From the NCBI GenBank assembly GCA_000611775.1, contig KK106982.1, forward strand, positions 2,537,992 to 2,601,991: DNA of 64,000 nt. Direction: 5' to 3'. Positions 1-10,996 of this stretch are shown piece after piece (position 1 is the stretch's first letter; each line of letters opens with the position of its first letter). Both the position numbers and the translations under genes were made by a program. The DNA comes from Umbilicaria muhlenbergii. Taxonomy: Eukaryota > Ascomycota > Lecanoromycetes > Umbilicariales > Umbilicariaceae. The notes beneath the pieces are model-generated. The model made no database searches. It was not told where the DNA came from and worked only from the letters and a program-made list of their open reading frames with translations.

Positions 1-15
1 GTGTATAAGAGACAG
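1..15 (+). other. Nextera adapter remnant at the contig edge
   Basis: The first 15 bases (gtgtataagagacag) are the 3' part of the Tn5/Nextera mosaic end. They are not genomic and mark a contig end. The SGF73 reading frame on the minus strand runs straight into this tag, so that gene is cut here. Confidence 0.95.
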
Positions 16-1331
16 CCCCTCTACTTCCCCCCAACGCATTCGCCAACATCTCCTTCATGCGCACGTACTGATACTTGCGGCGAGTGGGGACGAAAACATG
101 TTGTTCGAGCGGCAAGGGACGAGAGCGGGTGATAGCGGCCATGATGGCGTCTTTTTCTTCGTCGGAGTCGACGGGGCCGAGAGTGTCGAAGTCGTCGGCG
201 AGGGGGGCGTTGGCGTCGATGGCTGCTTCTGTGGGGAGAAGGGGGGGAAGTGGGAGGGAAGAGTTGAGGGAAGGAGGGGTGAAGTGGGATGGAAATGTTA
301 TACGGAGAAGGGGTGATAGAAAGAGGGTAAGCAAGACTTACTCTGCTGTTTTGCTTGGTTTTTCTTCTGGTATGCCGCGAGCAGCATATCATATGGCAAA
401 CTTCTCCCCGGCACCGCTCTTTTCGCGCCCATAGAATGGCTCTTGCAAGTCAGACTTCTAGCGCAGAACGCGCCGTTTGGAAGCGGTACTCCGCATTGCT
501 TCTCCACATCCACCGGACCTTTTGGTTTCGGCACTTTGGGCTTCGGCTGCTCGTCTTTCTTCGCCTTCTTCTTCTTCGGCTCCTTGTCCCCACCCTCGCC
601 GTCCGTTTTCCGCTTCTTGCTTTTCTTCGGCCCCGCGCTGCCGCCTTCTTCCGAATTGGTCGCTTTGACGGCGCTTTTCTTCGCGCTCTTGACTTTGGGT
701 TCGCTGCCTTCGATGCTGCCCTCGTCGCCGCGGCTGAGGGTTACGGAGTCTTCCATTGTGGCGTCGCCATCTTTGTCCTCGCCTTTCTCTTTGGCTTCTT
801 TGGCTCGTTGGGCGGCTTCTTTGGCTTCCTTCTTCTTTCGGGCGCGGTCTTGCTTCTTCTGGATGCATAGTTTGATGTGGGATGTGGCGACGGATTCGAG
901 TACGGATTTCTTGCAGTTCTTGCATGTCACGAGGGGGGCTTTGTCCTCCAGAGGGCGGCCTGTGGGGAATGTAGCCCTGAGCTCGGCATCGATCTCCTTG
1001 ACGAGAGGCGAATCTGGGGATGGACTCTCCAGTGTTCCATCGCCGTTTGTAGCTGTGATACTATATCAATCACAGAGGGAGGGCTAGATTGCGGATAGCT
1101 CACCATTGCCTTCGGCGTCCTTTGTCTTTGGAGGCTTCGGTGTAGTCTTCTTCAACTTGACCTTGCCTGTACTGTCCTTCTTGGGCAGGCGTTTGCCTAC
1201 CTCGGCAGGGTCGACGAGACTCGTTTGCGAGCTTGAGACTATTGATTCTGCACATTGCAGGTGTCAGCTCTGGAGCAAGGCAGAGTCAAAGGTAATCTCG
1301 TACCTCTTCGGCTATGATCATTAGACGCCAT
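16..1331 (-). CDS. SGF73: SAGA complex subunit Sgf73 (ataxin-7 / SCA7 domain), 3' end missing
   Basis: Sgf73 tethers the histone H2B deubiquitinase module to the SAGA coactivator. Four exons are visible: 1304-1331, 1104-1238, 342-1052 and 16-228, separated by introns of 65, 51 and 113 bp with GT..AG ends. The start ATG at 1331 gives MASNDHSRR. An N-terminal C2HC-like zinc finger (CKNCKKSVLE, then HIKLC) is followed by a lysine-rich low-complexity stretch. Next comes the diagnostic SCA7 zinc-binding motif, with CGVPLPNGAFCARSLTCKSH followed by the AVPGRSLPYD segment. The last exon continues in frame to base 16, where adapter sequence begins, so the C-terminus is lost. The SCA7 motif makes the family assignment strong. 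Confidence 0.93.
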
Positions 1332-2169
1332 GACGCGAGGGAATCACCGCATGTGAAGTATGCTTGCTTTACTCCCTACTGTTCTGCCAAATCTCAATCT
1401 TACCTGTCACCTCCGCCGGTGGTATGATGTCGCACGACCGAGTGGTTATTCCGCTCCGTGGACTCGCCGCTAAACTACGTTCGTCTATTGCTTAGACGGG
1501 TTTTACCGGAGTCGGAAGTGCTTGACAGCGGAAGAGCGCAGCTGAATGACTTGACGATACTGGATTCATACACATAGAGTCATTCGACTGTATAATCGTG
1601 GAGTTCACCTAGCTCTTTCCACCTAGCTTCTTAATTATGCAACTGGATATTTATTAGACATGTTCTTGTTCCGGAGGTATGCTGTACAAACCCGCAGTTC
1701 TAGTTTACTTCTTCGAGCACTCTAGCAAACCCAACTGAATAGAGCACGGAGAAGAAGAATGAGATGCTCAGATACACCCGTAAAGATAGAATGGCAACCC
1801 CAGTATTGATTCTTATTCTAGGTGCTGCGCAACGAAGCGCTCTGGATATCTAATCTAACTGGTTATACACATGCTGGACGCGATCGTTAAAAAGTACATT
1901 GCTTCCGTTCATGTCAAGTCTCAAAGCCGCCGCCCCATGCAACACAAGAGCCTCCGGCAGCCATCAATGCAGAGACAGAGCTTTGAACCTGGAAAGATGT
2001 TTCATCTTCAAAGGCCAACCCTTCAGAGTGAACCAATTCGTAAAATCGTGTGTCGTTAAAATGCGGGAATGATAGGAACAGGCATACGCAACGCCAACTT
2101 CAGAGCGACCGACTTCGTATCATGAAATACAACCACTACACTGAAATGAGCCCGAAATCTTTATCGCTT
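1332..2169. other. Intergenic, 5' flank of SGF73 and 3' flank of ITC1
   Basis: About 840 bp with only short, composition-driven ORFs on either strand. I see no tRNA, transposon or clear repeat. It should hold the SGF73 promoter. Confidence 0.6.
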
Positions 2170-5100
2170 TCAGAAAGTGTATCGAGTTCCTTGCCTGGTT
2201 GGCATCTTGGTCTGTTTGTTAGTGGCACGTGTTTGCCTCCCTTCCTCCTCAACGGGCTTCTTGTTGTGTTTCACGGTCTGCCTCTTATTTCCAGGCATGT
2301 GTTGAGAATGGATATGTCCAAGTTCCTTCAGAGCAGTGGTGTTCCTCCATGCGAGACACCGGTGGCCGGTTGGATCCACATAGGTCTTGGTTCGAGTTGA
2401 CACCCTGGTTGCGACCTCACCAGCTTCTGACTTCTTATCGTCATTTCTGGCATGGTACTCCTTTCGCTTCTCCATGTGCGTGCTGATCTTCTCACGCTGA
2501 GCTTGAAGCTCCTTCCGTAGCTTGATCTCACGTGTCCCACGCACGTCAAGCCAACCGATCAGCGCATCAAGGTCAGCAGGGTCGTCGTAGTAGCCCCACT
2601 GATGAGCGGTAAAGGTATGCGTAGGGCCTTCTTCAATGACTTTTCGCTCTGGTACAGTCATCTGGAAAGCCCTCCTATACTGTGCATTCTCCGCATCAGT
2701 CAACTCGATAAATCCCCGGCGCTCCATATCATCTGGACCCTGAACCCAGAGGCATCCGTTGGCGTAACCAGCATCGGCAGTAGAGCTGTCGGGAAGCCCA
2801 GCGTATGGCATGGCATTGCGCTCGAGCCAGTAGTATCGGTTCCAAAACCTGTCTTTGCCGAGTACTCTGGTTCGCGGACAATCGGCTTCTCTGAGGTCAT
2901 TGTCAAGACTTGCGATCTCAACTTCGCATTCTTTGATTCTGTCCTTCTTCTCCTCTATCTTTTTCAGGAGTTTCTCGTATTGCTTCGCTTCTTTGGTCGG
3001 CTTCTTCGCCTTGTCAGCCTGGGCTTTCTCTTTCCTTGCCTTCTCCTCTTCCTGTTTCTTCTTCCTCTCGAGGGCTCTATCATTGGCGCGACGCAGTGAC
3101 CGGCCCTGGTGTGGAGCTTCATCCTCGCTATCCATGACTTCATCCTCGTCTTCTTCAAGTGTGTCAATCTTCGAATCATCTAACAATTCCTCGAGCTCGG
3201 GTACTGGAGAAGGCGATTTATCGTCAGGCTGTAGGGTCTTCCGCTCCTCATGGAGAATTCGCAGTTCCTCCATACTGTAACATGTTAGCCCTGCCGCGCT
3301 CGATAAGAATGATCATAAGCACTTACGCCATCTTGCGAGCACGTTGGTACTCTATTTTTTCCTTGCGAAATTCTGTCATCTGGATAGCGCAGTCTTCCAT
3401 GTATCCTCTGATTGCCTTCGTCTCAAGAGATAGCATGCAGAGTATCTGCAAGAGCTTGACTCGTAGATTGACGTCAAGGCTAGCATACTGTGAGATGACT
3501 GTCTCATCTGTTGGGTCCTTGTCGAGTGGGGCAAGCTTCGCGAGAATCTCATCACATGTCTTATGAAGCCGGGGATTTCCAGAAAACTGATTCAGAAGAC
3601 CAACAACAATGACAATCCACTTGCCGGACTTGAAGTCACGATGCTGTAAGCGTGTCTTCCAGTCGTAGTTTCGGTTTGCATGATCCATTTCCGCCGCACG
3701 GTGTTGCTTGACATCGGGCGTCGATGATCGACTCGGACTGACCACCTCCTTGATTTCGGCTGCTTCTGACTTTGCAAGACTGCTACGAGTTGTACGACCG
3801 GAAGGCTTGACCTCGGGTTCTGGTGTTGGTGTTGGCAGTGCACTGCTTTCATTGATTGATTCCTCTTCCTCGCTCTCTTCTTGTACTAGAGCTGGAAGTG
3901 TTATCTGCACCTGGCCGTTCTTGTCGTTGAGATCATTGACAAGCTTCTTAAGGACCGCACAATGGATTTCGACAAGCAGCTCACATTGCACCTCATCAGA
4001 CGTAAACTGCAGGGCCTCAACATAGTCATCGAAAGTGAATGAATCGAGCTGGAACACTTCGCAATAGACATTTAGAGTGTTCCACGTTTCCAATAGAGGT
4101 CCTACAGATTCCATCAATATACCGCTGCCAGCGCCTTCTGATTCACGCTCAGGCGTGGGAGTGTCTTGCGAAAGGTACTTCATGGCAGGACGATGAGTCC
4201 CATCCCGTGCAGGTGGTACCTCAAGGTCTTCGATGGGATATTTGACAGGAGGCGGAGGCGGTGGTTTTGGCTGCCCTTTAGCAGCGAGTATCGGGAAGCC
4301 ATTCGGTTGATTATTGAAGAAGTGGATGTACTGAGCATCATTGGTAGCTTGACCAGTTTTATTAAGACCAAAGGCTGGATTGCCAGCGAGAGCACGTTGA
4401 TACTCCAGGAACTGTTCGTGCCTAGTTCGAGTGCCGTCATGTTGTGCATTCTTACTCTTGTGACTTTTTGGTTTGAGCTCAGGCAGTCGGTTGTGAGGAG
4501 AGAAGAAGCTAAGGATAGTGCCGTCGTACTCTCCTTTCCTAAGGCTTGAATGGGCTTTCCTCTCCGCGACCTTGTTCTCGTATCGAAGATGAGCTGGTAC
4601 TTCAGTACTTATACGATACTCCTCAGCGATGTTCTGCTTTACAATCCAAGGCGCGCCGGTCCAGGCCTCCCGATTGACGGTGTTCTTGATGTATGAACGT
4701 AGCATCTGCTTCGTGAAGGTCCTTCGGTCACGAACAATGTGCTCTTCGTCCACCAGAGCCTCCTCATTTGGTCGGTTAGTAAGACTAACAAAGTACCGAG
4801 CAAAAGCTTTGCGCTCCAATGTGCCGTCGGCCTTGAGCAATTCCGGGAACTTGGTCTTCTCTCTAACAATGCCGTTGAGTCTCTCACCATCAACGACGAT
4901 GACGGTGACACTCTCACCCGGATAGAAGTCTTGTTTGAACTCCTGAAGATAACTTAGATACACGCCTGCTACAAGCCACTGCAGCAGCCTAGTGAGCTCC
5001 TACTTACGTCAAAGATGTAATCCACTACGGGAAACGTTAGTTAGCGTGATATTTAGGAGAGGGAATGGTCTACTGACCTAGATTGTCGATCCTCGAGATA

Positions 5101-5657
5101 GTTGAGAACTGAACCTTCCTTAGAATAGGCTCTTTGAGAGCATCCGGGAATGCATCATCGACCTCTTCAGAGGCATCCATCTGATAATGGTTAGCGACAC
5201 GAAGAAGATGTTCGAAAGATGGGAGTAGCCTACTTCACTCTTCAGTGCATCGAAGAAACTCATTCCGGAATGTCCTGTGATCTCGCAGATGAAGCGTTTC
5301 TGGTTGATTTGCCAGTCAGTTTGATAATTGCTAATGTTGACCAGGGAAGGTTGACGAACTTGCTTGTAGAAATCCAAGCTAGTATTTTTATCAGCGGGTT
5401 AGCCCTAGCACTGTTCGGACCAGCCTCCAAACATACCGCTGCAAATAATCCTCGTAGTTGGTGAAGATCTCATCCGTCTCCTCGATGGACCATATCTGGT
5501 TGGTTAGAATAATCGCGTTGATCCATGATTTGATGGACTTACTTCTTGGTCATTGTGTACTGGCGGCCTGTTGACATACTGGACCGGTTTTCGCTTGAAC
5601 AGCACCTGGCATGGGATAAGTTACCGAGCTTCGGGTGCTGAAACATGGATTTACCAT
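2170..5657 (-). CDS. ITC1: ISW2 chromatin-remodelling complex accessory subunit Itc1 (WAC-DDT-WHIM protein)
   Basis: Itc1 is the Acf1-like partner of the Isw2 ATPase and directs nucleosome sliding in the nucleus. I read nine coding exons: 5655-5657 (ATG only), 5543-5605, 5437-5495, 5360-5378, 5234-5299, 5078-5180, 5008-5024, 3327-4942 and 2170-3274, about 1016 residues. The N-terminus MVLFKRKPV followed by a WAC domain (DFYKQ, then KRFICEITGHSG) is typical of fungal Itc1. A DDT domain lies near residues 390-450 (LLETWNTLNVYCEVFQLDSF). WHIM-type motifs follow near 790 (KDRFWNRYYWLERN) and 895 (GWLDVRGTREIKLRKEL). The start codon sits alone on its coding exon. The 60-bp intron 5300-5359 has a GTTCGT donor and no stop codon; it is called because the family reads straight from DFYKQ to KRFIC. 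Confidence 0.93.
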
Positions 5658-6718
5658 ATTGACTGTTGACTGGTCCTAGGCCTCCTAATTCGGCGATGGG
5701 GCCACCAGCAAGACCGGGTGGTTCTGCTGCGGGTCAATACTCGTCAGTCGAGCTCCTTGGGGTAGCAGGAGACTCCAATATGTGAATTAGGGTTTCACTG
5801 CCTTGGTGACGATGTTTGAGAGCAGTGGCAGTCGATGGAGGCTGCGCGGGAGTGGACTGGCGAGGGCCAGGGAAGAGGGTCCGGAGCAGGCACGGCCCAC
5901 CACCAAACCCGGCGCATATGAGGTCTCTACACTTACCCAGGAGGCGAATCACGCGTCTGAGGCCTGCCGGACGTGTATTGACGTGGATGGGCGATGGTCT
6001 GGCGGGCGTGGAGTGGATGGCGGGGGCTGGTGCTGATGGCACGGGTGGAGTGTCGTTGCGAGAGGAGGCATGGTGAAAGGGAAAGTGGGCACCTCGATCT
6101 TTCGCATGCATGGGCATTGGCGGGAAGCTTGAAGACAACGGACTTGCAGGGCGGGGCTAGCCCCTTTGGGACCTACCCGCTATCGTTTAAGCTCGCCGCT
6201 ACTCCGCCAATTTCTCCCCCTCCAATGTTTGCCCAGGCGTCGCTCTCGCAATACCCACCACCCATGCCGGATACCTGTTCTTGGGTTCATTCGAATCAGC
6301 GGATCGAGGAGAACATTGTCCACGTGGCGTTTATCCACCGTACCGAGATTCGGTGCAATTGTAATCCATGTCCCTCCCGCAGCATATCCCTGGGGAGCCT
6401 CATCGTGTGTCGATCCATGGGCAGACGGAGCTAGACGCATGAGGTGGCACACGGGCATGACATATATCCCTACAGTGCAAACAGGCTGGCGGTTTGTGCT
6501 CCATGGTAACGTGCGACATGACTGCCCGTCCCTCCTCATTAGAGGCACATGATTTACGCCTGCAACTGAGGGCTGCCCTATAAGCTGCATGCCTTAGAGC
6601 ACAACATGCATATGCACGTTCGGTAGACCAGCTCTCGTGAGTGATTAGATCCACCAAGATGCATCATTGCAAGCAAGCAGATCACGGATATCATTTCGCT
6701 ATCTGGGTATATCGCAAG
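5658..6718. other. Intergenic, ITC1 5' flank and ALG8 3' flank
   Basis: About 1.06 kb. A proline/arginine-rich open frame on the minus strand (5734-6138) has no recognisable domain and looks like chance. No RNA gene or mobile element seen. The ITC1 promoter should lie here. Confidence 0.5.
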
Positions 6719-8501
6719 CTACGAAGTAAAGTAAACCACAAGAAATCCAAGCCAGCTGCCCACCACCCCAATCGCTGAATATGAGCTTGTGAACATCAGT
6801 GGCAAGAACTCATACCGCTCCCCGAAGACCAGCCGGTGTAACAGCGAGCAGTACAGTATCAGCGGGATAGACACCGCTATGTACAGCAGGGAGAACCTGT
6901 CGAGTAGAAACACCCGTGACCGTGTCGACACTGGCGCAAGCCGGTCAAACACAAGAAGAAACAGGATGAGCCAGAAGACTGTATATACTGCCTTGACCGG
7001 AAACTCGGCCGCCGTGTACAGAAGTGGAAAGAGAGAGACGTGCCCTGCAACGGCCAGCGGTCGGAAAGCCCCAAGATATCGTCGATCTTTCAGGGCTAAC
7101 AGGCTGAAAGGGATAATGACCAGCAGAATAGCTTTCTCGTGTACGTGCCAGCCGAAGAGGAACGACGCGTAGCCACAAAGAGTTACGGCGCCGATGAATG
7201 CTTCCCAGCTGGGTTGCAAAAACAGCTTTATCAGACACACCTAGCAACAGTCAATTGTCTGTGATGTCAGAGCCCCGAGACATGAGAACGCACTATCTGG
7301 AAGAACACTGTAAGGCCAAATGTTATCTTTGGCGGAACGTCTGGCAGGACGGCAAAGGATGTATCCCCAACGAGACCTCGTGTCACGCTACTAATAGCTG
7401 CCTCATTGACTTTAAGACCTAGCCTAGGTGCGACTGACTTAATCAACATCCACCCGGTTGATATCATAGTTCAAAGACTTACCATAGATGAGTACTCTAT
7501 CCGTAAAAGAATACATTGCCCATATGTTAGGTGCCCAGTATGCATGGCAAAGCCCTCGAGAGAACGGGAATAACCGGCTGAGTAGTTGCTGCGTTTGGCC
7601 CCAGTACACGAATGGACCAAACGCGGCTCCGAAGATGAGCACTATCCCAGCTGCTAACTTGATAGAGTTACCAAACCTAATACGGAAGATCGACCTTTGG
7701 CTGAGGCAGTAGACCCGAAGCAGGTACACAAAGTAAGCCGGCGCGAGGTACAGGTAGATGTGCTTGAGACAAAGTAAAGCCGCGAACAGCAAGCCACTCA
7801 TCAGAAGCGTCGATCGTTGTCGCGCAAGCACCAGGGACAAGACCAATATGCCGTAGAGGAGACCATTGTATTGAAAATGGATGTGGTCAATGATCAAGAG
7901 ACCAGGCGACAACAGTATCGATAGTGCTGCGGCGTGGGACAGATGCTTGGAGGAAGGAGCAGAAGTCTGAACGAGCCTAGTTACGAGAGGAGTCGGTCCC
8001 GAACTGCGGAACGGTGAAGGCAGGATGTCTTACCTGTGCAAGGCGTAGACTAGGACCAGCTCCGTCGCAATCACGGTCGCCCGCTGGAAGTATACAGTCT
8101 GCCAACTCGCGTATCCCAGATTATCTACCTGAAGCATGGCCGGGTCGACATATTGCGCTGCCTGCGACAGCAGCCATTCGAAGTAAGCAAAGAAGGGAGG
8201 ATAGTCGAGAGTCCATCCCGAGGTTTTCTATGCGCATACCTATTAGTCAATCACCGGAATGGGGAGTCATGGCATCGCGCACCTCGTAGTACCAGTCCTG
8301 AATCGGCAGGGAATGAGTGACGGCAAGCCAATTGCGATGAACTTCGAAGTCGGTCGACTTGCTGGGAGTGGCAGCATTTCAGCATCCCCGATCGAACAAA
8401 AGGTGGACTGAGATTCTCACATACTATGCCGGAAATAGCAGGATTTTCAGGGCTGTGGTGATGACAGCACACTGGGCTATCGAGGGGTACAAGTGTGCCA
8501 T
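6719..8501 (-). CDS. ALG8: Dolichyl-P-Glc:Glc1Man9GlcNAc2-PP-dolichol alpha-1,3-glucosyltransferase Alg8
   Basis: Alg8 adds the second glucose to the lipid-linked oligosaccharide in the ER lumen during N-glycan assembly (GT57 family). Six exons (8425-8501, 8283-8361, 8034-8227, 7483-7976, 7294-7433, 6719-7240) give 501 residues, normal for the family. The start [11 protein letters not shown] leads into the first membrane segment and the conserved [18 protein letters not shown]. Further Alg8 hallmarks are [48 protein letters not shown] and [37 protein letters not shown] separates it from Alg6. Multiple hydrophobic helices run to the C-terminus. It is transcribed divergently from the EMP47-like gene. 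The exon 4/5 junction uses the acceptor that gives [10 protein letters not shown] in frame. Confidence 0.95.
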
Positions 8502-9179
8502 GGAGACACTGGCCACATTGACAGTGCACTCAATGCCAAAGAAACAATGCAGGCGCGGAGGATCAATAAAACACTCGGCTGAGGTTCGTCGGGACCACGC
8601 TACGGGGAAGCTTAATCTGCGTGTGTGGAGCGTCGCGGCAGCCGTAGTCGCACTTGCCGCCTGAACTGCTCTAGTGGCTCCCGGGACTTGCCACGGGCAC
8701 CCCTATCCCGGCCATCGTCATCTCTCCGCTCCACGGCCAATCAATCATGGTGATCTGTCTCCTCCACACGCCGCACACGAGCACGTAGATGGACTTCTCC
8801 GACGTGGGAGTCCGCCATGCTGTCGCTTTCAATACCCTGAACATTCACCATTCCGTTGACATTTCCCCTTCTGCCGTCTTGATTGCCAAAGAGATTCGTT
8901 ATTGTGTACTGGTCATTGTCGCCGGGCTGTGCACCGCGAGCGTTGTGAAAAGTGTCCTCGAGTACAAAAAGTCCGCGGCCCCCAAATAGAACCAATCTCC
9001 AACTGCAGACAAATTACAACAAGCCCACGCCGTCATTATCCGAGAGTTATTGCCCTTTAAACGATATACTTGCTCCGCGCCGGATCTCACCAACGACGAC
9101 GCCTTGCACATACACAGCTCCCCGAGCTCGAACCTATTTCTTATTCTCTTTGTAGATTCTTTCCTTTTGGCCACTCAAC
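8502..9179. promoter_or_regulatory. Divergent promoter region between ALG8 and the EMP47-like gene
   Basis: A 678-bp region separates two genes of the glycoprotein secretory pathway that point away from each other. CCAAT pentamers occur at 8737-8741 and 8992-8996. I see no other clear element. That the genes are co-regulated is inference from the layout. Confidence 0.5.
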
Positions 9180-10917
9180 ATGAGGGCACTTCTCTATTTG
9201 GTCCTGGCCGCCTCGGTAGCGCAGGCTCAATACATTGTGAATAGTGCGAGCTTCGGACATGACAAAACGTAAGGGCTACCAGCTGTTCAGTACTTAGCTG
9301 TCACCTACTGACCTCTTGAGTAGCTTGTCGCCTAATAAATATGCTGTTCCGGGATGGGATATATCAGGGGAAGGACAAGTTCCAGCGCTGGTATGTACAA
9401 CAGCCATGAGGGTGTAGTATATCGAATAGTTTTGCTGACCGTGACAGTTGTCAGACAAGGTCATTTTGACCCCACCATATCCGGGCAATAAGAGAGGCGC
9501 GATATGGCAAAACAACAGGTACCAGCCTCCCAACGCGAGGTTAAGACTTTAGGCTGACAAGTGGTGATAAGGGTATTGCAGTCCGAATGGACGGCGGACT
9601 TCGAGTTTCGAGCAACGGGCCCTGAGCGGGGAGGCGGGAATCTTCAGATATGGTACGCCAAAGAAGGACAAGGCAAAATCGGGACATCGAGTATCTACAC
9701 CGTCGGACAATTTGATGGGTTGGTCCTTGTCATCGACACGTACGGGGGAAGAGTAGGCTCCGCTCATCACGTTGCTGCCAAGAGTGGATGGCTGACCCAG
9801 AGAAACGTAGGGAGGCAGCATCCGGGGCTTCCTCAACGATGGCAACACCGACTACAAAAACCATCACAGTGTGGACTCTTTGGCATTCGGTCATTGTGAT
9901 TACCCATATCGTAACCTTGGCCGGCCGTCCCATATCCAGATTAAAAATGTTGGGACTTCATTCGCGGTGATCGTGGACCAGAAAGAATGCTTCCGCAGTG
10001 ACAAGGTAGGATCTGGAAGTCGACAGCATGTGGCACCGCTTATACTGAGTACAGATATCGCTTCCCGCAGGATACTTCTTCGGAATCTCGGCTGCTTCGG
10101 CGGAAACACCAGACTCGTTCGAAGTGTTCAAGTTCGTCACCACCACAGCACCGTCGGTTTCCCGAGAAGAACCCCAACGCAACCAACCGCCGCCACAACA
10201 AGAACAACAACAAGCCCCTTCAGATCAACAGCAAGGTAATAGCGCTCCGGTTCAAAATACACCGGCTTCCTCTATTACATCTCAGGAATTCTCTCAGTTG
10301 CAGAGTCGTGTCGAAAGTATGAGCCAGTCGGTCGAAAACATTTTTAGCCAACTCGTCAAACTGTCCGAGAGTTCGGAGAACCGACATCGAGAACTGGTGC
10401 CGAAGGTCGACCGGCTGGGCAGTTTTGAGCAGAAACTGCAATCGCTTGAAAACACCTTGGCTGCTATCAAGAAGGAAGTCGAGTCTCGAGACTACCAGGG
10501 TCATTTTGCGAAGTTGCAGGAGTCACTGAAAGATACGCATAGCAGTCTGTTGGAGGGCTTGCCCCAGAGTATGAGTCAAAGTACGTGTTCATTCATTTCT
10601 TCGTTCCGTGTTCATTCCTTCGTTCCGACTCGACTAAACACGAAACCGTCCAATAAACACTCGGTTAAACACGAAACCATCGATTAAAAACCCGACTAAA
10701 CACGCAAACCATCGATTCTGTTCCGATCCAAAGAGACCAAACACACGCATTTCTAAACCTGAATTCTTCGCTGACGTATTCTCATCCAGTCGTCACCACC
10801 AGCGCCCCTCGCATGGGCTTTTTCCTCTTCGCTGTCGTCGCCATCCAGCTGCTACTCGCGGCCGCCTACATCGTGTATAAGCGTCGTCGCGCAAATGGTC
10901 CGAAGAAATACTTGTAG
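9180..10917 (+). CDS. EMP47: Legume-like (L-type) lectin cargo receptor, Emp46/Emp47 type
   Basis: L-type lectin receptors of the early secretory pathway bind glycoprotein cargo and cycle between ER and Golgi in COPII/COPI vesicles. Seven exons (9180-9268, 9324-9390, 9448-9518, 9572-9752, 9811-10005, 10055-10580, 10790-10917) give 418 residues. Residues 1-16 form a signal peptide (MRALLYLVLAASVAQA). The lectin domain shows PNKYAVPGWDISGEGQ, FRATGPERGGGNLQIWY, DGLVLVIDTYGG, GSIRGFLNDGNTDYK and HCDYPYRNLGRP. A glutamine-rich linker and a coiled-coil stalk follow. One transmembrane helix (MGFFLFAVVAIQLLLAAAYI) precedes a short basic tail ending KKYL, a dilysine KKXX retrieval signal. The exon 4 acceptor was chosen because only it keeps the frame into SEWTADFEF. 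Emp46 and Emp47 cannot be told apart from this. Confidence 0.93.
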
Positions 10918-10996
10918 AATAATAGAACATGTAGGGGAATTCGAATAGATACATACCTGATAAACCCGATGGGTATTTGTTTGGGGCTACTCTACC

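Noticed and set aside
355-1087. Overlapping plus-strand frames through SGF73
   Set aside because: Antisense shadows of a lysine-rich coding region; the minus strand carries the SCA7 motif and proper introns.
5734-6138. Proline/arginine-rich frame upstream of ITC1
   Set aside because: Low complexity from GC-rich DNA; no homology signal; the ITC1 N-terminus is fully accounted for without it.
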